NCBI RefSeq assembly: GCF_900109465.1
Contig: NZ_FOAZ01000032.1
Span: 1-64,000 of the forward strand
DNA length: 64,000 nucleotides
Origin: Streptacidiphilus jiangxiensis
GTDB lineage: Bacteria; Actinomycetota; Actinomycetes; Streptomycetales; Streptomycetaceae
Direction: 5' to 3'
Shown piece by piece: positions 36,559-45,028 of the stretch. Within the stretch, counting starts at the first letter, position 1. Every line of letters begins with the position of its first letter. Made by a program: the position numbers and the translations under genes. The notes beneath the pieces are model-generated. The model made no database searches and was not told the DNA's origin. It saw only the letters and a list, made by a program, of their open reading frames with translations.

Positions 36559-37581
36559 GTGTCGAAGCCGAGCCACCTCGCCCCGAAGGTCAGAGCCACC
36601 CTCACCGACGTGGCCGCTCACGCCGGTGTGAGTGTGGGCACCGCCTCGAAGGCGCTCAGCGGCACCGGCCGGATGCGCCCGGAGACCCGCCAGCGAGTCC
36701 TCGACGCCGTGCGCGCACTCGACTTCCGTCCCAACCAGCAGGCCCAGAGCCTGCACTCGGGCCGCAGCTGGACCGTCGGGCTGATGACGACCGACGGGAT
36801 CGGCCGCTTCAGCACGCCCGTCCTGCTCGGCGCGGAGGACGCGCTCGGGGCCGGCAAGATCTCCGTCCTGCTCTGCGACACCCGCGGCGACGCCATCCGC
36901 GAGCAGCACCACCTGCGCAACCTGATGGACCGGCGGGTCGACGGCATCATCGTCACCGGACGCCGCACCGACCCCCGGCCGCCGCTCTCGGGCATCCACG
37001 ACGGCGTTCCCGTCGTCTACGCCCTGTCCCCCTCCATGGACCCGGAGGACATCTCCGTCGTCTCCGACGACGCCCAGGGCTGCCGCCTCGCGATCGAGCA
37101 CCTGCTGGCCATCGGCCGCAGTCGGATCGCCCATGTCACCGGCCCCGGCCACCACGCGGCGGCGCAGGACCGGGCCCGGTACACCCGGACGCTGCTCGAC
37201 GAGGCCTCACTCGAACTCTCCACCGGGCGCGTCCACTTCGGGGACTGGAGCGAGGCATGGGGGCGCCGCGCCGCCGAGGCGGTGCTGCGGGCCGCGCCCG
37301 ACACCGACGCGTTCTTCTGCGGCAACGACCAGATCGCGCGCGGCGTGACGGACACCCTGCGCGAGCGCGCCGTCCGCGTGCCGGAGGAGATCGCGGTCGT
37401 CGGCTACGACAACTGGGACACCATGGCCCTGGCCGCCCGCCCCCCGCTGACGACCATCGACGTCGACCTGACGGAGATCGGCCGCGTCGCGGCGCTGCGC
37501 CTGCTGGCCGCCATCGACGAGAACCCGCAGCCGGGGGGGGTCCAGGTGCCGTGCCGCCTGGTCGTGCGCGAGTCCGCGTAG
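36559..37581 (+). CDS. LacI-family regulator of the arabinoside locus
   Basis: A 340-residue repressor. Helix-turn-helix at about 11-32 (TLTDVAAHAGVSVGTASKAL), hinge RPNQQAQSLHSGRS, then a sugar-sensing domain. I chose the GTG at 36559 because AAAAGGA stands 6 nt upstream; in-frame ATGs at 36541 and earlier lack a site. It reads away from GH127 and probably controls that operon. Confidence 0.9.
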   Translation: MSKPSHLAPKVRATLTDVAAHAGVSVGTASKALSGTGRMRPETRQRVLDAVRALDFRPNQQAQSLHSGRSWTVGLMTTDGIGRFSTPVLLGAEDALGAGKISVLLCDTRGDAIREQHHLRNLMDRRVDGIIVTGRRTDPRPPLSGIHDGVPVVYALSPSMDPEDISVVSDDAQGCRLAIEHLLAIGRSRIAHVTGPGHHAAAQDRARYTRTLLDEASLELSTGRVHFGDWSEAWGRRAAEAVLRAAPDTDAFFCGNDQIARGVTDTLRERAVRVPEEIAVVGYDNWDTMALAARPPLTTIDVDLTEIGRVAALRLLAAIDENPQPGGVQVPCRLVVRESA

Positions 37582-37584
37582 GGG

Positions 37585-37728
37585 GTGATCACCCGCCTCC
37601 GACCGCACGGCCTCGGCCACGCCACCCGCCTCGTCGTCGACCACGCCCCGTGCCCCGTCCTCCTGGTCTGGCCGAAGGCCGCCCCGAGGCTGACGGCCCT
37701 TCCTCCTCCGCCTCCCTCACCCCACTGA
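37585..37728 (+). pseudogene. Universal stress protein C-terminal fragment
   Basis: A 47-codon open frame beginning 3 nt after the lacI stop. It contains GLGHATRLVVDHAPCPVLLV, which reads as the last strand and helix of UspA-type proteins (usual length 140-300 residues). The nucleotide-binding N-terminal part is absent, so this is probably a remnant fused behind lacI. Confidence 0.45.
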
Positions 37729-37743
37729 GCTGCCCGGTGGGCG

Positions 37744-38577
37744 TCACGCGACCGCGCTGCCGCCCTGGTCGGCCGCACGGCGTTCGAGGGCGGCGTCCAG
37801 CTCGGCGAAGAGCGCGGTCGGGGCCGTTCGCCCGTGGCGGGCGGAGATCGCCGACCAGAGGCGACCGCCCAGTCCCGACGCCGCACGCAGCGCCCCGACC
37901 AGCTCCTGCGGCGAAGCGGGAGCCGTGGCCGCCCTCAGCCCCGCCACCGTGTGCGCCGACAACTCACGCTCGGCTCCGCGCGACGGAGTCAACCAGTGCG
38001 CAGTCGACTCCTCGGCGAGGCGGGCCATCCACAGCAGATGGCGCTGAGCGTGCCCGAGCGCGTCCCACGCGCGCAGGTCCTCACCGCGTGCCGCCAGATG
38101 GTGCGCCAGCACCAGCCAGTTGACGAAGGGGTCGCAGTACTTCGCGATGGTCTCGGGACTGTCGACCGGCGGCTCGTAGCGCTGCGGCAGTCCGGTGAGC
38201 ACCGGAGCCAGCGCTCCGCTGCGATCCACCATCAGCATCCGCTCGACCGCGGCACCGCGCGCCGGCCACTGCGCCACACCGGCGATCTCGTCCACGGTCG
38301 CGAAGTGGAACTCACCACGCACGAGACCGGGGAAGAACGCCACATAAGTGCCGAACTCGTTGACCAGGCCGTAGCGCGTCGGCGCGATGCCGGCACACCA
38401 CGCCGGCGGGTGGATCTCGGCACGCCTCCGCTCGGTGAAGAACAGCCAGAACTCGATGTCGCTGTGCTCGTCCGCCTCCCCGGCGGCGAACGATCCGTAC
38501 ATCAGGGCCGCGTCCAGGCCCTCGTCGGCCTCGCACGCGGCGCGGACACGCCCGATCAGCTCCTCCTGGAACAGCAC
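37744..38577 (-). CDS. Lincosamide nucleotidyltransferase-like protein (Lnu(B)/Lnu(F) type)
   Basis: A 277-residue nucleotidyltransferase. The N-terminal domain has ALMYGSFAAGEADEHSDIEF, the GSxxxG and DxE catalytic pattern of the polymerase-beta superfamily, followed by LVNEFGTYVAFF and GEFHF as in Lnu(F)-type lincosamide transferases. Family members adenylylate lincomycin or clindamycin. The GTG at 38577 gives an N-terminus (VLFQEELIGRV) that matches the family; a TTG at 38613 is the alternative. Whether it acts on lincosamides or another compound is unknown. Confidence 0.75.
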   Translation of the reverse strand: MLFQEELIGRVRAACEADEGLDAALMYGSFAAGEADEHSDIEFWLFFTERRRAEIHPPAWCAGIAPTRYGLVNEFGTYVAFFPGLVRGEFHFATVDEIAGVAQWPARGAAVERMLMVDRSGALAPVLTGLPQRYEPPVDSPETIAKYCDPFVNWLVLAHHLAARGEDLRAWDALGHAQRHLLWMARLAEESTAHWLTPSRGAERELSAHTVAGLRAATAPASPQELVGALRAASGLGGRLWSAISARHGRTAPTALFAELDAALERRAADQGGSAVA

Positions 38578-38687
38578 GGCAACACCCAAGCACCCGACGC
38601 TCGGGCCCGGCAACGCGATATCGACGCGTCCGGTCGACCCATGGCGGTGAAACCCCGGAGCCCGTCGGCAGGCCCTAGGGTGGTGGC

Positions 38688-39065
38688 ATGGACGAGTACG
38701 CGGTCCCGATCCTCCCGAGCCGGGACCTCGACGAGACGCTGGAGTTCTACGGCCGGCTGGGCTTCGAGCCCCGTGGTCGCTGGGACGGGCCGGACGGCTA
38801 CCTGATCGTCGTCCGCGGCACGGTGGAACTCCACTTCCGTCACGACCCCGAGGTGGACCCCCTGGCCACCGCCGGCAGCTGCTACCTCCAGGTCCGGGAC
38901 GCGGGCGCGCTGCATCAGGACTGGGCCCGGATCGGTGTCCCGACCGAGCCGACCACCGGCAGCCGACTGACGCCGGTGACCGACACCGACTACCGCATGC
39001 GGGAGTTCGCCCTGGTCGATCGCAGCGGCAACCTCCTGCGGATCGGCAGCCGGCGCGGTTCCTAG
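38688..39065 (+). CDS. VOC-superfamily protein (bleomycin-binding/glyoxalase fold)
   Basis: A 125-residue single VOC protein. It has the opening VPILPSRDLDETLEFYGRLG, paired beta-alpha-beta units and a closing FALVDRSGNLLRIG, close to bleomycin-binding resistance proteins (BLMT/Shble-like). Such proteins work as dimers that bind drug. It is divergent from the nucleotidyltransferase gene with 110 bp between them, so the two may form a small resistance pair. Confidence 0.85.
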   Translation: MDEYAVPILPSRDLDETLEFYGRLGFEPRGRWDGPDGYLIVVRGTVELHFRHDPEVDPLATAGSCYLQVRDAGALHQDWARIGVPTEPTTGSRLTPVTDTDYRMREFALVDRSGNLLRIGSRRGS

Positions 39066-39087
39066 CCCTGCTTCGGTCGCGGAAGCG

Positions 39088-39897
39088 CTACCGCGGTCCC
39101 GGCGGCCGCACGGCGAAGCGGCTGTGCAGGTCGGCCCGGACGGCGCGGGGAGAGGCGCCCAGGGCGCGGCGGCAGGCCTTGTTGAAGGCCTGGAGGTCGG
39201 GGATGCCGACCGAGGCCGCGACGGCGGGGATGGACAAGGTGGTGGCCTGCAGGAAGTGGCGGGCCCGCTCCATCCGTCGAGCGCGGAGGTAACCGACGAC
39301 GGTCTCCCCCGTGGCGGCGCGGAAGAGCCTGGTCAGGTGGTTGTGCGAGACGCCCGCCGCCTTCGCGATCCCCGCCACGCTCAGCGGCTCCGCCAACCGG
39401 GCCTCGATCAGGGCCAGGGCCGCCGTGACCGCAGGATGGGTGGCAGCGACCCCGCCCGTGGGCCGCGAGGTCAGCTCCGCCACCCGCCACAGCGCGGCCC
39501 ACACCTCGGCCCTCGCCCGCGCGGGCGCGTGCGGCCAGGCCGCGAGGGCGCTCTGCAACTGCGCGGCCAGCGGCACGAGTTCGGTCCCGGCGTCCTGGAT
39601 CACCGGGATGCCGAGCGGCGCGCCCTCCGATCCGAGGCGCAGGTGCACGTACAGGTGCTCGGAGCGGCCCCGGTAGCGGTAGCGCACCGTGGTGCCGGGC
39701 GGGACCAGGCTGACCCGCCCCGGCCGGATCGCGTGCGCGGTGTCGTCCACCGTCAGGTCGGCGTCGTAGCCGTAGAGATGCAGCTGCCAGAGGTTCGGCA
39801 GCGAGAAGACGTCCGTGCGGCTGGCGCAGCCGTGCACTCCGATTCCGACGGCGGCCAGGTCGGGGGGCTCGTCGAGATGGGCGAGGGCCGTGTGCAT
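39088..39897 (-). CDS. AraC-family transcriptional regulator with cupin domain
   Basis: A 269-residue regulator with an N-terminal cupin-like sensing domain (about 20-110, VPPGTTVRYRYRG) and a C-terminal double helix-turn-helix (about 165-260: PLSVAGIAKAAGVSHNHLTRLF, then SIPAVAASVGIPDLQAFNKA). It is divergent from the dioxygenase gene at 40009 (111 bp between starts), which is the likely target. Confidence 0.9.
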   Translation of the reverse strand: MHTALAHLDEPPDLAAVGIGVHGCASRTDVFSLPNLWQLHLYGYDADLTVDDTAHAIRPGRVSLVPPGTTVRYRYRGRSEHLYVHLRLGSEGAPLGIPVIQDAGTELVPLAAQLQSALAAWPHAPARARAEVWAALWRVAELTSRPTGGVAATHPAVTAALALIEARLAEPLSVAGIAKAAGVSHNHLTRLFRAATGETVVGYLRARRMERARHFLQATTLSIPAVAASVGIPDLQAFNKACRRALGASPRAVRADLHSRFAVRPPGPR

Positions 39898-40008
39898 CCC
39901 GGAGTTCTACCACGCCTGCCGCGGCCGCGAGGGGCGGTGAGAATTGACCACTGGACGGCGTTCCGGGCCCACTCGCAGCGGCGGCACGCGGCCCTAGCGT
40001 CTGTCGGC

Positions 40009-40824
40009 ATGGACAACCAACCGATCCTGCTCAACTCGGTGCAGATGGCCCGCTTCGTGGCCCACGGATCTCTCCGGCTGGACGCGGTCGTGCCCGCGGA
40101 GCTGAACGCCGAGGCGCTGGCGGTGCTGGCGCAGGGCGTGCCGCCGGTCGACTACGGGACGCCCCTGTCGAAGGCCTACGCCCCGGACTCCTTCCCCGCC
40201 AGGCTGCTGGCGGTCCCGCTGGTCGCAGGCGCGCTGCGCAGCCTGGTCGGCCCGGAACCGCTCGTGGACCACCACGCCGTGCACGTCCGCGAGCCCCACG
40301 GCGGGGAGGCGCAGGCGCTGCACGCGGACGCCATCATCGACGTCCGACCGGACGCCTTCGACGTGCAACTGATGTACTACCCGCAGACGGTGACACTCGA
40401 GATGGGTGGCACCCTCAGCGTCCCCGGCAGCCACCTGCGCCGGATCAACGAGTCGGACACCGGCCGCTACCAGAACCTCCGCGGCCAGGACCGGCTGGTC
40501 TGTCCGGCCGGAACGGTGGTGTTCGTGCACCACGGCCTCTGGCACGGCGGTCGCCGCAACGACAGCGACACGACCCGCTACATGTTCAAGATCCGCTTCA
40601 ACCCGACGGTCCGCCAGCGCCGCCTGTGGGACGCCTCGGACCTGCACGACCCACGCGTGGTCTCCGAACTGGACGTCGCGTTCCCCTGGTACGAACAGGC
40701 GACCGGGCGTCTCGAGCGCTACAACCGCGCCCTGCTGTGGCGCGAGCTGACCGGCGACCCCGGCTTCGACCTCGACCACTGGGTGACCAGGGTCTCCAAC
40801 CGCCCGCAGGAGGCGACGGCATGA
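40009..40824 (+). CDS. Phytanoyl-CoA dioxygenase (PhyH)-like Fe(II)/2-oxoglutarate oxygenase
   Basis: A 271-residue protein with the 2-His-1-carboxylate pattern: His and Asp in LHADAI, a distal His in HHGLWHGG and an Arg-containing strand RYMFKIRF for 2-oxoglutarate. The jelly-roll core includes GGTLSVPGSHLRR. Substrate unknown. Its TGA overlaps the ATG of the next (broken) gene, so they were once one operon. Confidence 0.8.
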   Translation: MDNQPILLNSVQMARFVAHGSLRLDAVVPAELNAEALAVLAQGVPPVDYGTPLSKAYAPDSFPARLLAVPLVAGALRSLVGPEPLVDHHAVHVREPHGGEAQALHADAIIDVRPDAFDVQLMYYPQTVTLEMGGTLSVPGSHLRRINESDTGRYQNLRGQDRLVCPAGTVVFVHHGLWHGGRRNDSDTTRYMFKIRFNPTVRQRRLWDASDLHDPRVVSELDVAFPWYEQATGRLERYNRALLWRELTGDPGFDLDHWVTRVSNRPQEATA

Positions 40825-41133
40825 CGATCGACTCGCCCTCATCCACCCCCACGCTCCGTCAGCAGGTACTCGTGCTCTACCTGCTGAACTCCGCACTGGA
40901 CGCGGAGGTGGTCGGTTGGTCGCGGTACGACGGCACCGGCCGCACGTCCCCGACCACGGGGGACGGCGCGGAACCGCCGTACGCGACCGGACTCGACGCG
41001 CTCAGGGACGGCTGGCGGCTGATCCAGGCCGCCCAGCTCGTCCCGCCCTACCCCGGGCCACGAGTACGACGTCTCCTTCCTCAAGCACGAGTTCTTCTTC
41101 GAGCGGCTCGAAAAGCTCCACGCCGCTCTGTGA
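40821..41133 (+). pseudogene. Frameshifted small gene after the PhyH-like gene
   Basis: ATG overlaps the upstream stop. The frame reads LRQQVLVLYLLNSALDAEVVG and continues to QLVPPYPG; at 41058 one extra C throws it out of frame. Skipping that base restores HEYDVSFLKHEFFFERLEKL and a TGA at 41131-41133, giving about 103 residues. Either a true frameshift mutation or a base error. I do not recognise the family; the coupled position suggests a partner of the dioxygenase. Confidence 0.7.
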
Positions 41134-41462
41134 CCCGCGCCCCTGGGCACGGACCGCGGTTGAACCGGTCCACGTCACGGGTCGGCGCCAGGCGGGCACC
41201 GGGGCGCGGGCAACCAGCAGCGGGCAGGACACCAAGCGGCGTGCCGGCGCCGACATTTCGGCGCGCCAACGCGGGACTGCATGGGACCGAGCCCCGATCG
41301 GGCGGCGCCGTCATCCGCCGCGCCTCCTGGTCGGCTCTCCGGAGCGAGGAGGGACTGCGTCATCGTCGGGGCGAGCCGGTGCTCGATGCGGTCCCCTCCC
41401 CAGCCGCGGCGGTCGCCCCGGCCTTCGCGCAGGCCGAAACGCATGGCCGAAGGGCTGGTGCG
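41134..41462. other. Non-coding stretch, nothing recognised
   Basis: About 330 bp between the frameshifted gene and the duplicated OYE fragment. No reading frame with recognisable protein features, no clear hairpin; the long open frames here are GC-bias artefacts. Confidence 0.4.
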
Positions 41463-41545
41463 TCAGGCGCGGGCGTACTGGTCGAGCTTGGGGGGGTCGT
41501 GGCCGAGGACAGTGGCCGCGTGGCGGGCCCCGCACGGGTCGGGAT
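41463..41545 (-). pseudogene. Copied 3' end of the OYE-family reductase gene
   Basis: About 83 bp that match 45793-45875, the end of the intact reductase gene, at roughly 85% by eye. The translation GARHAATVLGHDPPKLDQYARA compares with WARHAATTLGHDLPKLDQYARA of the intact gene, with stop codons in the same place. The rest of the gene is missing upstream. Confidence 0.7.
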
Positions 41546-41678
41546 GGCACGCCCATGCCGGCGTAGTCACCGAAGACGGCACCACCCAGGCGGGGTCGTT
41601 TGTCGAGACAGCGACGAATCGATGCGCAGGCGATGCCCTTGGCATGCCTACCGGGCGACCGAGTCCAAATCTCTGACC

Positions 41679-42239
41679 ATGTCTCACAGCCACCTTGCCG
41701 GCCTCCAGATCGAGCAATGCCTGAGCGCGGCGGCGGCCGGTGATCACGAGGCGTTCGTCGGCGTCTACACGGGTCTCCTGCCGCTCGTGTGGGCCACGGC
41801 CCGGCGGGTGCTGCCCGACTCCGCGCAGACCGACGAGGTCGCCCAGGAGGTGATAGTGGAACTCTGGACCCTTGCCGGCCGCTTTCAGCCTGAGCGCGGA
41901 AACCCCCGGGCCTGGGCCGCGTCCATCGCTCGCCGACGGGCGATCGACCGGGTCCGTCACCAGCGTGCGCAACACCGTCTCGAACAGCGCGCCTCAGCTC
42001 TGACTCCGCCGCCGGTCCACGACAGTGTTGCGGAGCATGTAGAACGGGTCTTGGAATCCGAGCACCTGCATCGCGTCCTGATGAACCTGACTCCGCTTCA
42101 AGGTGAGGCGATCAGACTCGCCTTCTACGAGCACTGCACCTACACGCAAGTCGCCCTGCGATTGGGCATCCCGGTCGGAACCGCCAAAAGTCGCATCCGC
42201 AGTGCGTTGATCCGGCTCCGTCGAGAACTCGAGGCGTGA
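41679..42239 (+). CDS. ECF RNA polymerase sigma factor (SigK-like)
   Basis: A 186-residue group 4 sigma factor. Region 2 (about 25-95) has FVGVYTGLLPLVWATARRVL, DEVAQEVIVELWTLAGRF and RAWAASIARRRAIDRVR; region 4 (about 125-180) has LTPLQGEAIRLAFYEHCTYTQVA and GIPVGTAKSRIRSALIRL. It resembles the SigK group, usually paired with a membrane anti-sigma (RskA), but none is next to it. Surrounding gene fragments suggest the partner was lost or moved. Confidence 0.92.
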   Translation: MSHSHLAGLQIEQCLSAAAAGDHEAFVGVYTGLLPLVWATARRVLPDSAQTDEVAQEVIVELWTLAGRFQPERGNPRAWAASIARRRAIDRVRHQRAQHRLEQRASALTPPPVHDSVAEHVERVLESEHLHRVLMNLTPLQGEAIRLAFYEHCTYTQVALRLGIPVGTAKSRIRSALIRLRRELEA

Positions 42240-42334
42240 CCTGGCCGGTTGCCCACCGGATACGTCGCGGCAGCCGCCGTCCGGCCCGCTGACACACGAG
42301 GCGGGTCGACGCTGAGCCGGACGCCGCGCGGCGA

Positions 42335-42364
42335 TCAGGGAGTGTGGTGGTCGAATCTCCCTGA
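42335..42364 (+). terminator. Hairpin after the SigK-like gene
   Basis: TCAGGGAG at 42335-42342 pairs perfectly with CTCCCTGA at 42357-42364 (14-nt loop), 96 nt after the sigma stop. Confidence 0.5.
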
Positions 42365-42681
42365 CCGCCGCCGGCCGGTGCCCCGCAGTACTACTCGTGC
42401 CGGGGACCGGCGTCCGTGCTCACATCACGGCCCCGCACACGCCCTGCGCGCATGTGGCATCGTTGCCGCAGCGCACCGCCGGGCTTGGGAGCGGTCCGGT
42501 CCCGATGGGGCGTAGGCCGAGGTCTGCGGTGAGAGGCACTTGTCCGGCGGCCCGGGGATCAAGGAGCCGATCATCGAATCCCGCCCCTGCTTCGGGCGGT
42601 GGGGTGTCGTGCTGTTCGGCGGGCCGGCCGACGACGGGAGGGCCGAGCGAGCGTTGTGCACGGCATCGCCCAGCACCAGGC
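42365..42681. other. Non-coding stretch with a hairpin
   Basis: No gene recognised. It contains CCCGCCC/GGGCGG pairing near 42583-42602 and a CCCCG/CGGGG pair near 42381-42405. One part looks superficially like a tRNA T-arm but no cloverleaf forms. Confidence 0.35.
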
Positions 42682-42860
42682 TCAATTCTCGAAGCAGAAG
42701 GCGTGTGCCGCGGCGATGAGCTGCTCGGGGTTGATCCCGGGCCGCCCTCGAAGCGGGACTTGTAGGTGACGCCTCCGGTGATGCTGCCGCCGGCGGTGAA
42801 CTCGCCGGAGCCGGTGGGGATGTCGCCGTGCCAGGCGGCGTGGGCCTTCGAGACGGGCAT
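42682..42860 (-). pseudogene. Truncated, frameshifted OsmC/Ohr-type peroxiredoxin gene
   Basis: From ATG at 42860 the translation reads MPVSKAHAAWHGDIPTGSGE and TYKSRFEGGPG, the N-terminus of OsmC-type organic hydroperoxide reductases. One base is missing near 42735-42742; the next frame continues INPEQLIAAAHAFCF and stops at 42682. About 60 of the usual 140 residues remain. The peroxidatic Cys position is just reached (HAFCF), but the second half of the fold is gone. Confidence 0.75.
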
Positions 42861-42890
42861 GGGTCTCCTGATGGTGGGCGGGTGGTGCGG

Positions 42891-43070
42891 TCAGGCCTTC
42901 CTGGCGGCGATCTCGGCGATCTGAGCGCGAGCGGCCGTGACGAGGTCGGCGTTGGTGTGGGCCTTGCCCGCGAGGCCCCAGCCGCCGTCCGGGGCCTCGG
43001 TCAGCAGCACCCAGGTGCGTTCGACGAGCGTGGGGTCGTCGGCGGCTGCAGCGACCCTGGCGACAGTTGG
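42891..43070 (-). pseudogene. C-terminal fragment of an unidentified gene
   Basis: In one frame, ending at the stop 42891-42893, the translation reads LVERTWVLLTEAPDGGWGLA then GKAHTNADLVTAARAQIAEI, a well-behaved protein end. No start or upstream domain is present and the frame decays near 43070. It may be the tail of a tautomerase-like small enzyme; not certain. It directly follows on the side of the osmC remnant. Confidence 0.5.
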
Positions 43071-43339
43071 TCGGCCCCGTCACCCGCTCAGCCCAACGGC
43101 GCCGCGATCCGCTCCGACCGAACTTCAGCGGTGCAACGACTGGCAATCTGGTCCTTCAGCTGCCGTCTTAGCTCAAAGCTCACTGCGCACCGGGGCTAGT
43201 TGAGCGCCGCTAGGCCCACACTGGCGAAAGACGGTGGCTGGAAACCGAGCCCGCGACCAGCCTGGTAGTCGTCATGTCCTTCGTGTCCGGGCTCGTCACG
43301 GGCACGCTCAGCCACCGCAGCAGCAAGGCAAGGTCCCTC

Positions 43340-44407
43340 ATGCCAGTAGATCGCATCGGACTGGTCGTCCACCAAGGTCACGCCTCTGCCCTGGCCGCCG
43401 CCCGCGACGTGCACGCCTGGTCCCGGGCGCACGGGATCCGCTGCACCGACATCGACGTGTGGTCGGCCGACCACGAACGCCGCTCCGGCCGCGAGGAAGC
43501 CCACGCGGCCGGGGACCCTGACCTGGTCGTCACACTCGGCGGGGATGGGACGTTCCTGCGTGGAGCCCGGATCGCCATCAAGACGGGGGCCAGTGTGCTA
43601 GGCGTCGACCTGGGCAAGGTCGGCTTCCTCACTGAGGTGCCGGTCGGCGACGCCATCTCCGCCCTGGAGGCTGTCCACGCGGACGGGGCCTTGGTGGAGG
43701 AACGCATGACGTTGACCATGCGCGCCTCCCGGCAACCGGAAGTTCCCGCCGAGATGGAGGCGCTCCTCTGCTACGGACGCGGCTCTGCACTGCCCCCGCC
43801 ACCGGTTCGGGCTACGACGTCCACGACCGCCACGGACAACAGCTGGGGCGTGCCCCTGGACGTCAACGCACTCAACGACATCGTGGTGGAGAAGCTGGCC
43901 CGTGACCACCAGGTCTCCGCCGGCGTCTACATCTCCGGTCGCTTGCTCGCGGCGTATTCCGCGGACGCGCTGGTGGTGGCCACGCCCACCGGCTCCACCG
44001 CCTACTCCTTCGCCGCCGGCGGCCCGGTGCTCTCCCCGCACATGGACGCCGTCGTGTTCACCCCGATCGCGCCGCACATGACCTTCAACCGCACCGTCGT
44101 GGCAGCCCCGGACGAGCCAATCGCGCTGCGCATGCTGCCGCACTCCGGTCGCGCGGCCGTGAGCATCGACGGCCAGCCCCGCGGGGTACTCGACCCGGGC
44201 GACTGGATCGGCGTCTACCGAGCCCCGCACCGGCTCCGCCTCATCCGCCTCCACCCGACCGACTTCTACGGCCGCCTCCGCGACCGCTTCCGCCTCACTG
44301 ACGCCCCCGCCACCGCGACCGACGGCGAGTCAGCACCCTTCTTCCGTCGCGACTCCCCCGTCCCACCAGAACTCGCGGATCTGCGCCTGCCGCCCTCCGC
44401 CAGCTAG
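43340..44407 (+). CDS. nadK: NAD kinase
   Basis: A 355-residue ATP-NAD kinase making NADP. The diagnostic GGDGTFLRGARIA is at about 71-83, followed by LGVDLGKVGFLTEV; the second diacylglycerol-kinase-like domain has ADALVVATPTGSTAYSFAAGGPV. I prefer the ATG at 43340 (MPVDRIGLVVHQG), which starts at the first strand of the family; an upstream in-frame ATG at 43274 adds 22 residues of unlikely sequence. The stop overlaps the convergent gene at 44404. It may be a second NAD kinase besides the usual housekeeping copy. Confidence 0.92.
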   Translation: MPVDRIGLVVHQGHASALAAARDVHAWSRAHGIRCTDIDVWSADHERRSGREEAHAAGDPDLVVTLGGDGTFLRGARIAIKTGASVLGVDLGKVGFLTEVPVGDAISALEAVHADGALVEERMTLTMRASRQPEVPAEMEALLCYGRGSALPPPPVRATTSTTATDNSWGVPLDVNALNDIVVEKLARDHQVSAGVYISGRLLAAYSADALVVATPTGSTAYSFAAGGPVLSPHMDAVVFTPIAPHMTFNRTVVAAPDEPIALRMLPHSGRAAVSIDGQPRGVLDPGDWIGVYRAPHRLRLIRLHPTDFYGRLRDRFRLTDAPATATDGESAPFFRRDSPVPPELADLRLPPSAS

Positions 44408-44871
44408 GGCCCGGCCGGCCGATCTTGCTGTTGTGACGGAACGAGCAGGACCTTGCCGAGGTCTCGGCATCTGCGGCGCCACCACGGCCAAGTTCTTGGG
44501 GCGCGGGGGTTGGGCAGGGTACGTGCCAGGAAGTCTCTGTCGACGTCTTTGATGATCGAGGCGACTTCCCGGGCCGCTCGTCTGTCAACACTGCCGATGG
44601 CACGCTCGATCAGCAGACGGTCGTCCCAGAGGTCGAAGCCCGGGAGGCCAGATTCTGGCAGGTAGAGCGGCCATCCCGGTTGGCTCGCGAAGGCCCGCCA
44701 CCTGCTGATGGCGTCTTCGAGCACCCGGGGAGTCAGGCCACGTTCGGCCTCGAAGCGTGCGGCTTTGCCGCGAGTGCGAGTCGAGAATTCTGATGGCCGA
44801 CGCCGATAGTCTCGAAGATGGGACTGGCAGATGGCGTCCAGACGTAGAGCAGCCGCGGTCTTCCGGGGCAT
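44404..44871 (-). CDS. Conserved-looking hypothetical protein
   Basis: A 155-residue soluble, basic, Trp/Arg-rich protein (RAFASQPGWPLYLPESG, FDLWDDRLLIERAIGS, PRTWPWWRRRCRD). No family recognised. ATG start with AAGAAGAG upstream. GC content is a little lower than its neighbours. The reading frame shows normal codon bias, so it is probably real. Confidence 0.6.
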   Translation of the reverse strand: MPRKTAAALRLDAICQSHLRDYRRRPSEFSTRTRGKAARFEAERGLTPRVLEDAISRWRAFASQPGWPLYLPESGLPGFDLWDDRLLIERAIGSVDRRAAREVASIIKDVDRDFLARTLPNPRAPRTWPWWRRRCRDLGKVLLVPSQQQDRPAGP

Positions 44872-44942
44872 GGCTCTTCTTTCGAAGGTAGTGAGCGTCC
44901 GGCACGCACTCTACTTTCCGCGCTCTGGGTCACGGCAGTCAT

Positions 44943-44987
44943 GTCCTGAGCCGGATGATCAGCGCAGCCGATCATCCGGCTCAGGAC
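44943..44987 (-). terminator. 18-bp perfect inverted repeat, terminator
   Basis: GTCCTGAGCCGGATGATC at 44943-44960 pairs without mismatch with 44970-44987 across a 9-nt loop, 41 nt beyond the stop of the gene at 45029. One of the strongest hairpins in the window. Confidence 0.85.
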
Positions 44988-45028
44988 CGGCTACGCGCTA
45001 CCCAACGTCCAGGCAGGACGGCACACGG

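Noticed and set aside
42560-42620. tRNA-like ATCGAATCCCGCCCC segment
   Set aside because: Only a T-arm resemblance; no acceptor, D or anticodon arms can be drawn.
41134-43270. Integrated element or prophage
   Set aside because: No integrase, transposase, att-like direct repeat or phage gene was seen; only broken genes and a copied end.
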